Shown: piece by piece, positions 51,596-60,358 of the stretch
Position numbering within the stretch: position 1 is the first letter of the stretch
How the letters are laid out: each line of letters opens with the position of its first letter
Origin: Haladaptatus sp. DJG-WS-42
GTDB lineage: Archaea; Halobacteriota; Halobacteria; Halobacteriales; Halococcaceae
Direction of reading: 5' to 3'
Assembly (NCBI RefSeq): GCF_037198285.1
Contig: NZ_CP147243.1
Coordinates: forward strand, 620,001 to 684,000
Length of the DNA: 64,000 bases
Notes under the pieces: generated by a model
Told to the model about the DNA's origin: nothing
What the model saw: only the letters and a program-made list of their open reading frames with translations
The model's database searches: none
Position numbers and translations under genes: made by a program

Positions 51596-52639
51596 ATGAA
51601 CGCGCGCCTCGACCGGCCGGTCACCGTGGCCCGCGCCGTCGTCCACGAGATTCGGACGGAGAACATCACGTTCATGGCAGGTTCGATTGCCTACCACGCA
51701 TTCGTGTCGCTGTTGCCGCTTCTCTTGCTCGTCACCGCTGTCATCTCAACGGTCGGAAACCAGACGCTGCAAGAGGGGTTCAGCCGCCTGATGCAGGCCG
51801 TCTTGACCGAAGATGCGGGCGATATTCTCATCACCGAACTCCAGACCGGCGGGAGTTCAACCGGCGTGTCAATCATCGGGCTTGTCGTCCTCGTCTGGGG
51901 GACGCTCCGCATCTTCCGCGGGCTCGATACCGCCTTCTCTGACATCTACGAAACCGAAGCTGAGAACACCTTTTTCGACTCGCTCGGCGACGGCCTCATC
52001 GTGCTGGTGGCAGTCGCCCTTGCCTTGCTCATCGGCGGCTGGGTCGAGACGAGTCTTCCCGAATTCGGGTCGCCTGCACTTCGGTGGGTCGTCCAACGCG
52101 GTATCCTCGTGGTGGGCCTCTCGTTCGCCTTCTTCCCCATGTACTACATCTTCCCCGACACGGACGTCTCGGTGCGCGAAGTGCTCCCCGGCGTCGGGTT
52201 CGCCGCTGTTGGCCTCGTCGTCTTCGAGACGCTGTTTCGCCTCTACACCGGCGGTGACGAGAGTAGTATCATCGGCGGCATCATCATCCTGCTAACATGG
52301 CTCTACTTCAGCGGCCTCGTCATCCTCATCGGCGCGGCAATCAACGCCGTCCTCTCGAATCGGAGCAAGGACGTGAACATCGAACCGGTCGTCGGCGGGA
52401 TTCGTCCGCTCGAAAAACAGTCCGACATCGACCGCACCCACCTGACAGAACGACTCGCTGAACTGGACGCCCTCCTTAAACGAGAAGACATAGACGAGTT
52501 GGTCGTCACTGCAGATGGGACGAAAATCACCCTGCCGCGCCCGCTCAACGTGACCGCGGACACAACAGAGTCGCCGCTGCATCTCGGTGACGGCACCGTT
52601 GGCTTCGAGATTCGCTGGTCGCCGCGCGAAGACGAGTGA
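51596..52639 (+). CDS. YihY/BrkB-family membrane protein
   Basis: The 347-aa protein has six hydrophobic segments. The family marks are ITFMAGSIAYHAFVSLLPLLL near residue 25, LRIFRGLDTAFSDIYE, and GGIIILLTWLYFSGLVILIGAAINAV. Once labelled RNase BN, the family is now viewed as putative transporters. The last 95 residues are a soluble acidic domain (DIDRTHLTERLAELDALL) not found in the basic fold. Confidence 0.92.
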   Translation: MNARLDRPVTVARAVVHEIRTENITFMAGSIAYHAFVSLLPLLLLVTAVISTVGNQTLQEGFSRLMQAVLTEDAGDILITELQTGGSSTGVSIIGLVVLVWGTLRIFRGLDTAFSDIYETEAENTFFDSLGDGLIVLVAVALALLIGGWVETSLPEFGSPALRWVVQRGILVVGLSFAFFPMYYIFPDTDVSVREVLPGVGFAAVGLVVFETLFRLYTGGDESSIIGGIIILLTWLYFSGLVILIGAAINAVLSNRSKDVNIEPVVGGIRPLEKQSDIDRTHLTERLAELDALLKREDIDELVVTADGTKITLPRPLNVTADTTESPLHLGDGTVGFEIRWSPREDE

Positions 52640-52699
52640 TTCGTGACAGATAGCCAGTAGTATTTTACCCACACCGTCCTTGCCGATGGGTACAGAGAA

Positions 52700-53584
52700 A
52701 TGATGTTACAGGTAGGGGTTCCACCGACAGTCGAAGGGATTATGGCCCAGTACGCTGGCCTGCTCGGCAAAGTTGCAGCCTTCATCCTCGCGTTCGTCGT
52801 CGTCTACATCATCGGACGAGCCATCGTCGCGCCGCTCGCCAGCCGCGCCATGGACAAACGCGGCTTCGACGAGACGATTGCGAACCTCGCGGAGAAGGTG
52901 GTCGGCGTCCTCACCCTCTTTTTCGCTGTCGCCGTGGCCTTCACCGTCGCTGGCTTCGGTGCGTTCCTCGCCGCCTTTGCAACCCTCGGGGGCGCACTCG
53001 CACTCGCCTTTGGCTTCGCCGCCCAAGACCTGCTCAGCAACTTCGTCGCCGGGCTGTTCATCCTCAAAGACAAACCGTTCGAAATCGGCGACTGGATCGA
53101 GTGGGAGGGCTACGCCGGGCGCGTCCAAGACATCGACCTCCGGGTCACTCGGGTCAAGACGTTCGACAACCAGCTCATCACTGTCCCGAACGCCGACCTC
53201 GCGAACAACCCGCTCATCAACCCCGTCGCGTTCGATACGCTCCGCCAGAAGTTCGTCTTCGGCATTGGCTACGACGACGACATCAATCAGGCGACGGACA
53301 TCATCGTCGAAGAAGCCGAGAAGAACGACGACATTCTGGACGACCCTGCGACGTCGGTTCGCGTCACCGAACTCGGCGACAGCGCCGTTGGTCTCCAGTC
53401 ACGCTTCTGGATAAAAGAGCCGAACCGCGCCGACTTCGTTCGCACGCGGTCTGAATATGTGCAAGCCGTCAAAGAGCGATTCGACGCCGAAGGCATCGAC
53501 ATGCCGTACCCGTACCGCCAACTCACCGGCGGCGTCACGGTCGATGGCGTGCCACAGGAAGTCGCTCTCGAAGCCGACGACTAG
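52700..53584 (+). CDS. MscS-family mechanosensitive channel
   Basis: The 294-aa membrane protein has three N-terminal hydrophobic segments; the pore helix is GAFLAAFATLGGALALAFGFAAQDLLSN. The beta domain follows: FEIGDWIEWEGYAGRVQDID, FDNQLITVPNADLANNPLIN. A cytosolic alpha/beta domain (residues 190-270) completes the MscS fold. It gates in hypo-osmotic shock, which is relevant for a halophile. A Met at residue 15 (MAQYAG) is an alternative start. Confidence 0.95.
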   Translation: MMLQVGVPPTVEGIMAQYAGLLGKVAAFILAFVVVYIIGRAIVAPLASRAMDKRGFDETIANLAEKVVGVLTLFFAVAVAFTVAGFGAFLAAFATLGGALALAFGFAAQDLLSNFVAGLFILKDKPFEIGDWIEWEGYAGRVQDIDLRVTRVKTFDNQLITVPNADLANNPLINPVAFDTLRQKFVFGIGYDDDINQATDIIVEEAEKNDDILDDPATSVRVTELGDSAVGLQSRFWIKEPNRADFVRTRSEYVQAVKERFDAEGIDMPYPYRQLTGGVTVDGVPQEVALEADD

Positions 53585-53710
53585 CGACACATCTGCGGTT
53601 TCATTCTTTGTTTTTATAATGGTAGTTTCGCACGCGAACGAGCACGCACGCGTAAGGCACACCTAATGTCATCCAAATAACTACATACGGCCACAGGTCC
53701 AACTGAGAAT

Positions 53711-53920
53711 ATGGACTGGCTCACGGCAGGGAATGGCGCACTGTTGCGTATTGGCCTGTATCTCCTCATCTTCTGGCCAACCGTAGGCTACTACGTCTAT
53801 TCAGAGTCAACGCGACGAGACCTTTCACGCCCGAAAGTCCGAGGCGTGGTGTACGGATTTTTCGGGATTCTCGGCGTCGTCGTGTTTCTTGCGCAGTACG
53901 GGACGAAAGAGCGGGAGTGA
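53711..53920 (+). CDS. Small two-helix membrane protein
   Basis: The 69-aa protein has a short polar start, hydrophobic segments IGLYLLIFWPTVGYYVYS and GVVYGFFGILGVVVFLAQYG, and a basic loop (ESTRRDLSRPKVR) between. A hairpin follows immediately. No family recognised. Confidence 0.7.
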   Translation: MDWLTAGNGALLRIGLYLLIFWPTVGYYVYSESTRRDLSRPKVRGVVYGFFGILGVVVFLAQYGTKERE

Positions 53921-53939
53921 GTGAAAGCACCACTTTCAC
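53921..53939 (+). terminator. Hairpin directly after the small membrane gene
   Basis: GTGAAAG (53921-53927) and CTTTCAC (53933-53939) form a 7-bp stem with a 5-nt loop starting one base after the stop codon. No T-run follows, so its terminator role is only likely. Confidence 0.45.
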
Positions 53940-53967
53940 GAACGTCGAAGCGGTCGCAGACCACTTT

Positions 53968-54020
53968 GGGATTTGAACGCCAGTCGCAAATCAGAGATTT
54001 GCTCCTTAGTTCAGAATCCC
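53968..54020. repeat. tRNA T-arm-like palindromic element 1
   Basis: GGGATTTGAAC (53968-53978) is inverted with one extra base as GTTCAGAATCCC (54009-54020). Inside, GCAAATC (53986-53992) pairs with GATTTGC (53996-54002). The whole stretch folds as one long hairpin. No coding frame. Confidence 0.6.
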
Positions 54021-54108
54021 ACGGTACCGCACACACCCTCGAACGGACGTGTGAGCGACGCACGCGTCGCTCACGGTGTTGTTCTCGGTAGAAGTGCGCT
54101 GACTGGGA
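54019..54108. repeat. 90-bp direct repeat, copy A (tRNA-Gly 3' end and flank)
   Basis: These 90 bases match 54364-54453 except for one base in a hairpin loop. The unit has a 10-bp stem GTGAGCGACG/CGTCGCTCAC (54051-54060 with 54065-54074, loop cacg) and ends with gcgctgactggga, the complement of the tRNA-Gly 3' end. After this point the copy stops matching the tRNA. Confidence 0.85.
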
Positions 54109-54218
54109 GTGAGCAAACGCTTCGCGTTTGCGAGCCTTGGAGAGCCAAAGGCTCTCCTGCGTTTGAACCACCTGAACTTCGTTCGCGTCGCTCACTCGTT
54201 CCGTGCTTCAAATCCCAG
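54103..54218. repeat. Palindromic insert 2 in the partial tRNA-Gly copy
   Basis: CTGGGA (54103-54108) and TCCCAG (54213-54218) bound an approximately 116-bp tract holding nested hairpins: GCAAACGC/GCGTTTGC, GGAGAGCC/GGCTCTCC and an outer GAGTGAGC/GCTCACTC. There is no gene. The tract sits exactly where the tRNA T-arm would continue. Confidence 0.6.
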
Positions 54219-54286
54219 TAGTACGACGACAGCAAATTCAGCCATTGCGACGCGATAAAACGCGTCGCTGGAAGATTTGAATTTGA

Positions 54287-54312
54287 AGAAGTGCGCTGAC
54301 TGGGATTTGAAC
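54287..54312 (-). repeat. Partial tRNA-Gly 3' end (26 bp)
   Basis: These bases equal positions 54435-54460, that is, the last part of the intact tRNA-Gly (T-arm half and acceptor strand) plus five flanking bases. The match ends inside the T-loop. It is the third occurrence of this end in 400 bp. Confidence 0.8.
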
Positions 54313-54362
54313 CACAGTCGCTCCCGTTCGCTTCGCTCACCTCTCGCTCCCTGATTCAAATC
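54302..54362. repeat. tRNA T-arm-like palindromic element 3
   Basis: GATTTGAA (54304-54311) is inverted as TTCAAATC (54355-54362). The interior is CGCTCC/TTCGCT-rich. It overlaps the partial tRNA-Gly end at its left side and touches repeat copy B at its right side. Confidence 0.55.
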
Positions 54363-54363
54363 G

Positions 54364-54453
54364 CCACGGTACCGCACACACCCTCGAACGGACGTGTGAG
54401 CGACGCAAGCGTCGCTCACGGTGTTGTTCTCGGTAGAAGTGCGCTGACTGGGA
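54364..54453. repeat. 90-bp direct repeat, copy B (native flank of tRNA-Gly)
   Basis: This is the intact junction of tRNA-Gly with its 3' flank. It contains the stem GTGAGCGACG/CGTCGCTCAC (54396-54405 with 54410-54419, loop caag) and the first 14 complementary bases of the tRNA. Copy A lies 345 bp to the left. Confidence 0.85.
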
Positions 54454-54510
54454 TTTGAACCCAGGTTGTGACCATGGCAAGGTCACGTGATACCACTACA
54501 CTATCAGCGC
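54440..54510 (-). tRNA. tRNA-Gly (GCC)
   Basis: On the minus strand GCGCTGA pairs with TCAGCGC (discriminator A at 54440). The anticodon stem GTGACC/GGTCAC closes TTGCCAT with its outer bases, giving anticodon GCC. The T arm is CTGGG-TTCAAAT-CCCAG. No intron. Partial copies of its 3' end occur just downstream in transcription sense (54287-54312 and 54089-54108). Confidence 0.97.
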
Positions 54511-54738
54511 GTGCCTGTTTCGGCGTTCAACTGCATTCGAATAGAGGTGGAGGATGGAATAAAAGAGTTGCGAATCAGGGGCGAAAATCGTGTGAGGGCG
54601 GGGCGAACCAAACTGTGCCAAAACTCACGCAAACGTGAGTGTCAGGCCCTCACACGCCCGCAGACGAAGCGAGGCCTTTTTACCACAGGATACGGTACAA
54701 TCGCCACAGTCTAGTGTCGAGGCGCGAATGCGGACAGT

Positions 54739-55623
54739 ATGACTGTCAGCATCCTCGTTCCCTCGTCTCTCGTCAGAGAGGCCGAGGACAAACGCGAGGC
54801 AACTCGAAAAATCGGCTACGTCGCCCGCGCGGCTACGATATTCAACGTAGACCGCGTGACCATCTTCCCCGACGAAGCAGGGGAGAATCGATGGGAAGGC
54901 GACTTCGTCGAGACCGTACTCCGGTACGCCGCAACGCCCCCCTACCTCCGCAAGGAGGCGTGGGGCAAGCGCGACGAGTTGCAGTATGCGGGCATTCTCC
55001 CCCCGCTTCGCACCGCGACACAGACCGGCTCCGAATCAGACGATTCGGAGTCGATAAGACAGGGAATCGTGACCGAGGTCGGACCTGACGGGCGCGTTCG
55101 GGTCAATTGCGGACTGCAACACCCGATCTCCCTCATCGTGCCTCCATCCATGGAGTCGCCCGGTGTGGGGGAGCGCGTGACCATCAGGATCTCTTCGCGA
55201 CGTCCGGTCCGTGCGAAAATCGTCGACCAAGCCCCACCCGGGTTTGCCGTCGAACGCATGGACCTCCCAGAAGCACTCGGCCGTGAGGACGCTGGGTTCC
55301 GAATTGCAACCTCGCGCCACGGGGAAGCACTCTCCGTGGGGCGACTCGGAACGCTGGCCGGGCGCATCCAGACCGATGGAGCGACCATCGTGTTTGGGGC
55401 GCCCGATAGAGGGCTTGTGGAAATCTTCGGCGTTGAGGAAGCTGAGATCGCCGCTCATCGGAGCGGGATCTGGGACACAGACGCGGACGCTCCGCGTGTC
55501 GAATCAGGCGCACCCAGCCGGTTCGACCTTTGGCTCAATGCGATCCCGAATCAAGGTAGCAAGACCGTGCGAACGGAAGAAGCACTGTTCGCCGTGCTTG
55601 CCTGCCTGACACTCAAAGAGTGA
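54739..55623 (+). CDS. Putative RNA uridine N3-methyltransferase (SPOUT, COG2106)
   Basis: The 294-aa protein starts MTVSILVPSSLVREAEDKRE and has GYVARAATIFNVDRVTIFPDE and YLRKEAWGKRDELQYAGILPPL, the marks of the SPOUT family seen before L3 in archaeal S10 clusters. An OB-like insertion (residues 100-165) interrupts the fold. The C-terminal FDLWLNAIPNQGSKTVRTEEAL forms the SAM-binding knot. Its location at the head of the ribosomal operon fits rRNA methylation. Confidence 0.92.
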   Translation: MTVSILVPSSLVREAEDKREATRKIGYVARAATIFNVDRVTIFPDEAGENRWEGDFVETVLRYAATPPYLRKEAWGKRDELQYAGILPPLRTATQTGSESDDSESIRQGIVTEVGPDGRVRVNCGLQHPISLIVPPSMESPGVGERVTIRISSRRPVRAKIVDQAPPGFAVERMDLPEALGREDAGFRIATSRHGEALSVGRLGTLAGRIQTDGATIVFGAPDRGLVEIFGVEEAEIAAHRSGIWDTDADAPRVESGAPSRFDLWLNAIPNQGSKTVRTEEALFAVLACLTLKE

Positions 55624-55627
55624 TACG

Positions 55628-56641
55628 ATGCCACAACCAAGCAGACCACGCAAAGGTTCGCTGGGCTACGGGCCGCGAAAACGCGCGGCAAGTGAAGTCC
55701 CGCGGTTCGGCTCCTGGCCAGCAGACGACGGTCAGCCCGCACTGCAAGGCTTCGCAGGCTACAAAGCCGGCATGACCCACGTGGTGATGATTAACGACGA
55801 GGCAGAATCGCCTCGCAACGGGATGGAGGAAACCGTCCCCGTCACCATCGTGGAAACGCCGCCAATGCGCGCTGTCGCGCTCCGTGCCTACGAACAAACG
55901 CCGTATGGAAAGCGTCCGCTGACGGAAGTCTGGACCGATGAGTTCCACCCGGAACTCTCCCGCGTCTTAGACGTCCCAAGCGAGCAAGATGAAAGTGCCA
56001 AAGAAGAGCTGCAGGAAGCCCTCGATGCCGGTACCGTCGCGGATCTGCGTGTCATCACGCACACCGTGCCGTCCGACATCAACGGCGTCCCAAAGAAGCG
56101 CCCTGACGTGATGGAATCCCGCATCGGCGGGGGCTCCATCGAAGAGCGCGCCGAGTACGGACTCGAACTCATCGCCGAAGGCGGCGTCCACGAGATGTCG
56201 GACGTCTTCCGCGCCGGTGAGTACCTCGACGTTGGCGGGATCACCAAGGGTAAGGGTACCCAAGGGCCCGTCAAACGCTGGGGCGTCCAGAAACGCAAGG
56301 GCAAGCACGCCCGCCAGGGATGGCGGCGTCGCATTGGCAACCTCGGCCCGTGGAACCCGAGCCGCGTTCGCTCGACCGTTCCACAGCAGGGGCAGATGGG
56401 CTACCACCAGCGCACCGAGCTGAACAAACGGCTCATCGCGCTCGGCGATGGCGACGACGCCAGCGTCGACGGCGGTTTCGTCGGCTACGGCGAAGTCGAC
56501 GGCCCATACGCGCTCGTCAAGGGCTCGCTTCCGGGCCCCGACAAGCGCCTCCTGCGCTTCCGACCAGCCGTCCGACCGAACGACCAACCGCGCCTCGACC
56601 CTGAGGTGCGCTACGTCTCCACCGCATCGAACCAAGGATAA
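55628..56641 (+). CDS. rpl3: 50S ribosomal protein L3
   Basis: The 337-aa protein starts MPQPSRPRKGSLGYGPRKRA; FAGYKAGMTHVVMI, GVTKG-like GGITKGKGTQGPVKRWG and RRIGNLGPWNPSRV are L3 marks. L3 sits near the peptidyl transferase centre and is an early assembly protein. It starts 4 bp after the methyltransferase stop and its TAA overlaps the L4 ATG by one base. Confidence 0.98.
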   Translation: MPQPSRPRKGSLGYGPRKRAASEVPRFGSWPADDGQPALQGFAGYKAGMTHVVMINDEAESPRNGMEETVPVTIVETPPMRAVALRAYEQTPYGKRPLTEVWTDEFHPELSRVLDVPSEQDESAKEELQEALDAGTVADLRVITHTVPSDINGVPKKRPDVMESRIGGGSIEERAEYGLELIAEGGVHEMSDVFRAGEYLDVGGITKGKGTQGPVKRWGVQKRKGKHARQGWRRRIGNLGPWNPSRVRSTVPQQGQMGYHQRTELNKRLIALGDGDDASVDGGFVGYGEVDGPYALVKGSLPGPDKRLLRFRPAVRPNDQPRLDPEVRYVSTASNQG

Positions 56642-57384
56642 TGAAGGCAACAATTCGCAGTCTGGACGGCTCTGAGGCCGGTTCGCTTGACCTTCCCGAG
56701 GTGTTCGAGACGGAGTTCCGTCCCGACCTCATCAAGCGCGCTGTCCTCGCCGCTCAGGCAAACCGGAAACAGGACTACGGTTCCGACCGATACGCCGGGC
56801 TCCGAACGCCCGCGGAATCGATGGGTAGTGGCCGTGGTATGGCTCATGTCCCACGCCAGAACGGCGTCGGGCGTGCCGTCCCACAGGCCGTCGGTGGTCG
56901 CCCAGCGCACCCACCAAAACCCGAAAAGGACCGCTCGCTCAACATCAACGACAAAGAGCGCCAACTCGCCGTCCGCAGCGCAATCGCCGCGACGGTTGAC
57001 GCCGAACTCGTGGCCGAGCGCGGTCACCAGTTCGACGAAGACGTTTCGCTCCCGCTCGTCGTCTCTGACGAGTTCGAAGACCTGCTGAAGACGCAGGAAG
57101 TCGTCTCGCTGCTCTCCGCCCTCGGCGTCGACGCCGACATCGAGCGCGCAGAGGACCGCAAGGTTCGCGCAGGCAAAGGGAAGATGCGCGGTCGTAAGTA
57201 CCGCCGTCCAACGTCCATCCTCTTCGTCACCGCAGGCGAGCCGTCGAAGGCGGCTCGTAACCTCGCAGGCGCAGACGTCGCAACCGCGGCGAACGTGTCC
57301 GCAGAGGACTTAGCGCCCGGCACACAGCCCGGTCGCCTCACCATCTGGACGGAAAGCGCCGTAGAGGAGGTCGCAAACCGATGA
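56641..57384 (+). CDS. rpl4: 50S ribosomal protein L4
   Basis: The 247-aa protein has RPDLIKRAVLAAQANRKQDYG, GSGRGMAHVPR, RLTIWTES and GKGKMRGRKYRRPTSILFV, all archaeal L4/L4e signatures. L4 lines the exit tunnel. It overlaps L23 by 4 bp. Confidence 0.98.
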   Translation: MKATIRSLDGSEAGSLDLPEVFETEFRPDLIKRAVLAAQANRKQDYGSDRYAGLRTPAESMGSGRGMAHVPRQNGVGRAVPQAVGGRPAHPPKPEKDRSLNINDKERQLAVRSAIAATVDAELVAERGHQFDEDVSLPLVVSDEFEDLLKTQEVVSLLSALGVDADIERAEDRKVRAGKGKMRGRKYRRPTSILFVTAGEPSKAARNLAGADVATAANVSAEDLAPGTQPGRLTIWTESAVEEVANR

Positions 57385-57632
57385 GCCTCATCAAGTACCC
57401 GTACGTGACTGAGAAGGCGATGAACGCCATGGACTTCGACAACAAGCTCCAGTTCATCGTGGACTTAGACGCGAACAAGGACGAGATCAAAGCAGAGATT
57501 TCAGAGCGCTTCGACGTGTCGGTCACCTCCGTCAACACGCAGGTGACCCCGAAAGGCACGAAGAAAGCGACGGTGTCGCTGTCTGACGACGACGACGCGC
57601 AAGAAGTCGCCTCACGAATTGGGGTGTTCTAA
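57381..57632 (+). CDS. rpl23: 50S ribosomal protein L23
   Basis: The 83-aa protein starts MSLIKYPYVTEKAMNAMDFD and includes LQFIVDLDANKDEIKAEI and KGTKKATVSL. Size and position between L4 and L2 are canonical. L23 lies at the tunnel exit and helps docking of SRP. Confidence 0.97.
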   Translation: MSLIKYPYVTEKAMNAMDFDNKLQFIVDLDANKDEIKAEISERFDVSVTSVNTQVTPKGTKKATVSLSDDDDAQEVASRIGVF

Positions 57633-57634
57633 CC

Positions 57635-58360
57635 ATGGGACGCAGAATTCTTGGCCAACGTCGCGGTCGCGGGACGCCCACGTTCCGGGCACCATCGCAC
57701 CGATACAAAGCAGAGCTCTCCCACCGTAAGGTTGAGGACGCGGACGTCATCTCCGGCACGGTCGTTGACATCGAGCACGACCCAGCACGGAGTGCGCCGA
57801 TCGCCGCCGTCGAATTCGAAGACGGTGACCAGCGTCTCATCCTCGTCGCCGAAGGCGTCGGTGTAGGCGACACCGTGCAAGTCGGCATCACCGCCGAAAT
57901 CAAACCCGGCAACACGCTCCCGCTCGCCGAAGTCCCTGAGGGGATTCCGGTGTGCAACGTCGAGCGCCAGCCTGGTGACGGTGGCAAGTTCGCTCGCGCC
58001 TCTGGTGTGAGCGCACTGCTCATCACCCACAACCGCCAGAACGCAGTCGTGAAACTGCCAAGTGGCGAAATCAAGCGGCTTGACCCACAGTGTCGCGCCA
58101 CGATTGGCGTGGTCGCTGGTGGTGGCCGCACCGAGAAACCGGTCGTCAAAGCCGGGAAGAAGTACCACAAGATGAAGGCACGCGGGTCGAAGTGGCCTCG
58201 CGTCCGTGGTGTTGCGATGAACGCCGTTGACCACCCGTTCGGTGGCGGTGGCCGCCAGCACCCAGGACGACCGAAGTCCGTCTCGCGTAACGCACCACCG
58301 GGCCGCAAGGTCGGTGACATTGCGTCCAAACGCACTGGCAGAAAGCGAGGTTCCAAATGA
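57635..58360 (+). CDS. rpl2: 50S ribosomal protein L2
   Basis: The 241-aa protein has [50 protein letters not shown] and the C-terminal [20 protein letters not shown], where the conserved His supports peptidyl transfer. It overlaps S19 by 4 bp. The start is 2 bp after the L23 stop. Confidence 0.98.
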   Translation: MGRRILGQRRGRGTPTFRAPSHRYKAELSHRKVEDADVISGTVVDIEHDPARSAPIAAVEFEDGDQRLILVAEGVGVGDTVQVGITAEIKPGNTLPLAEVPEGIPVCNVERQPGDGGKFARASGVSALLITHNRQNAVVKLPSGEIKRLDPQCRATIGVVAGGGRTEKPVVKAGKKYHKMKARGSKWPRVRGVAMNAVDHPFGGGGRQHPGRPKSVSRNAPPGRKVGDIASKRTGRKRGSK

Positions 58361-58779
58361 GTTCTGACTACCGTACCGGCCGTGAGGGTGAGTTCACCTA
58401 CCGCGGTCACACGCTCGAAGAGCTGCAGGACATGGAGCTCGACGAAGTTGCGGAACTGCTCCCCGCACGGATGCGGCGAAGTATCAAACGCGGCCTGTCC
58501 ATCGAGCAGGAGAAGCTCATGGAAAAGGCAGCTAACCGAGACGCGCAAGAGTCGGCCAACAACCCGATTCGAACGCACCTGCGCAACATGCCTGTCCTTC
58601 CGGCGTTCGTCAACAAGACGTTCTCCGTCTACACGGGACAGTCGTTCGAGCGCGTGCGTATCGAGCCGGAAATGATCGGCCATTACCTGGGCGAGTTCCA
58701 GCTCACGCGCACGTCGGTTACCCACGGACAGGCTGGTATCGGGGCAACCCGTTCCTCGAAGTTCGTGCCCCTCAAGTAA
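58357..58779 (+). CDS. rps19: 30S ribosomal protein S19
   Basis: The 140-aa protein starts [25 protein letters not shown]-type marks [21 protein letters not shown] and [20 protein letters not shown] are present. S19 contacts S13 in the head of the small subunit. It lies 3 bp before L22. Confidence 0.97.
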   Translation: MSSDYRTGREGEFTYRGHTLEELQDMELDEVAELLPARMRRSIKRGLSIEQEKLMEKAANRDAQESANNPIRTHLRNMPVLPAFVNKTFSVYTGQSFERVRIEPEMIGHYLGEFQLTRTSVTHGQAGIGATRSSKFVPLK

Positions 58780-58782
58780 ACC

Positions 58783-59244
58783 ATGGGAATCAGCTACAGC
58801 GTGGACGCAGACCCGGACACCACCGCGAAAGCGATGCTTCGGGAGCGTCACATGAGTCACAAGCACAGCAAGGAGATTGCCCGCGAAATCAAGGGCATGA
58901 CCGTCGGCGCAGCCAAGGACTACCTCGCAGAGGTCGTCGAAGGCAAGCGCTCGGTGCCGTTTAAGTCCCACAACTCGGGCGTCGGCCACCGGTCGGACAT
59001 CGACGGTTGGGACGCAGGTCGCTACCCAGAGAAGGCATCGAAGGCCTTCCTCGACCTGCTCGAAAACGTCTCCGCGAACGCAGGCAACCAGGGCTTCGAC
59101 GGCGACACGATGGAGATCGTCCACATCGCCGCCCACAAGGTTGGCGAAGTGCCCGGCCGCAAACCGCGTGCCATGGGCCGCGCCACCGCGTGGAACACCC
59201 CACAGGTTGACGTCGAAATCATCGTTGAGGAGGTCGAAAACTGA
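58783..59244 (+). CDS. rpl22: 50S ribosomal protein L22
   Basis: The 153-aa protein starts [20 protein letters not shown] and has [35 protein letters not shown] and [21 protein letters not shown]22 reaches into the exit tunnel. The stop overlaps the S3 start by one base. Confidence 0.97.
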   Translation: MGISYSVDADPDTTAKAMLRERHMSHKHSKEIAREIKGMTVGAAKDYLAEVVEGKRSVPFKSHNSGVGHRSDIDGWDAGRYPEKASKAFLDLLENVSANAGNQGFDGDTMEIVHIAAHKVGEVPGRKPRAMGRATAWNTPQVDVEIIVEEVEN

Positions 59245-60143
59245 TGGCAGACGAACACCAATTCATCGAAGACGGTCTCCAGCGTACCGCCATCGACGAG
59301 TTCTTCGGCGAAGAACTCGCTCGCGCAGGCTACGGCGGCATGGAAGTCGCTAAGACGCCGATGGGTACGCAGATTATCCTCAAGGCTGAGAAGCCCGGGA
59401 TGGTCATCGGCAAAGGCGGGAAGAACATCCGAAAGGTTACCCGCCAGCTCGAAGAGCGATTCAATCTCGAAGACCCACAAATCGACGTTCAGGAAGTCGA
59501 AGAACCAGACCTGAATGCGCAGATTGTCGCAGACCGCCTCGCCAACGCGCTCGAACGCGGTTGGTACTTCCGGAAAGCCGGTCACACGACCATCGACCGC
59601 ATCATGGACGCAGGCGCACTTGGCGCCGAAATCGTCCTCTCCGGGAAGGTCACTGGCGCACGCTCACGCGTGGAGAAGTTCAACCGTGGCTACATCAAGC
59701 ACAACGGTGAACCCGCAGAAGCCATCGTCGACGAGGGTCAGGGCGTCGCCGTCATGAAACTCGGTACGATTGGCGTTACGGTGAAGATCATCCCACCAGA
59801 GGCGCGACTGCCCGACGACTTCAAAATCCACGACGACGTGGACATCGAAGCCGCACCGGAAGTCGAGTCTGACGACGACGGCGTCGAAGACCTGCTCGCA
59901 GAGTCCGACGAGGACGACGAGCCAGTCGACGACGCAGAACCGGCCCCCGAGGCTGACGAAGTCGTAGAGGAAGAAATCGTCGAAGAAGCGGACGTCGAAG
60001 CCGACGACGACGAGGCAGACTCCCAGAGTGAGGACGCCGACGTCGAAGAAGAACTCGACGACCTCGACGAAGCCGTCGAAGAGGAAGCAGAAGAGCTGCT
60101 CTCTGAGATGGAAGACGATGACGACGAGGAGGACGAGGAATAA
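59244..60143 (+). CDS. rps3: 30S ribosomal protein S3 with a long acidic tail
   Basis: The 299-aa protein has the KH domain mark [20 protein letters not shown] and the C-terminal S3 domain with [17 protein letters not shown] and [17 protein letters not shown]. From about residue 205 to the end it becomes an almost uninterrupted Asp/Glu-rich tail of about 90 residues. The core (about 205 aa) is normal in length; acidic extensions are a haloarchaeal trait but this one is long. Its stop overlaps L29 by one base. Confidence 0.97.
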   Translation: MADEHQFIEDGLQRTAIDEFFGEELARAGYGGMEVAKTPMGTQIILKAEKPGMVIGKGGKNIRKVTRQLEERFNLEDPQIDVQEVEEPDLNAQIVADRLANALERGWYFRKAGHTTIDRIMDAGALGAEIVLSGKVTGARSRVEKFNRGYIKHNGEPAEAIVDEGQGVAVMKLGTIGVTVKIIPPEARLPDDFKIHDDVDIEAAPEVESDDDGVEDLLAESDEDDEPVDDAEPAPEADEVVEEEIVEEADVEADDDEADSQSEDADVEEELDDLDEAVEEEAEELLSEMEDDDDEEDEE

Positions 60144-60355
60144 TGGCGATTCTCTACACCGACGAGATTCGTGACATGACGCCCGCAGAGCGCGAGGCGG
60201 AACTCGAAGAACTCGAAACTGAACTACTGAACGACCGCGCAATCCAGGCCGCCGGTGGCGCGCCTGAGAACCCCGGTCGAACTTCAGAACTTCGCCGAAC
60301 CATCGCCCGAATCAAGACGATTCAGGCGGAGGAAGGCGACGCAGACGAGGAATAA
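60143..60355 (+). CDS. rpl29: 50S ribosomal protein L29
   Basis: The 70-aa protein starts [20 protein letters not shown], and [19 protein letters not shown] is the L29 signature helix. It sits near L23 at the tunnel exit. The Glu-rich sequence is typical for a halophile. Confidence 0.95.
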   Translation: MAILYTDEIRDMTPAEREAELEELETELLNDRAIQAAGGAPENPGRTSELRRTIARIKTIQAEEGDADEE

Positions 60356-60358
60356 GGA

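Noticed and set aside
53968-54362. Additional tRNA genes near tRNA-Gly
   Set aside because: Only acceptor and T-arm parts are present; there is no anticodon arm or D arm, so these are partial copies.
57532-59136. Very long open frame antisense to rpl23-rpl2-rps19-rpl22
   Set aside because: High GC leaves antisense frames open. The sense strand codes four clear ribosomal proteins, and the antisense translation has no domain pattern.
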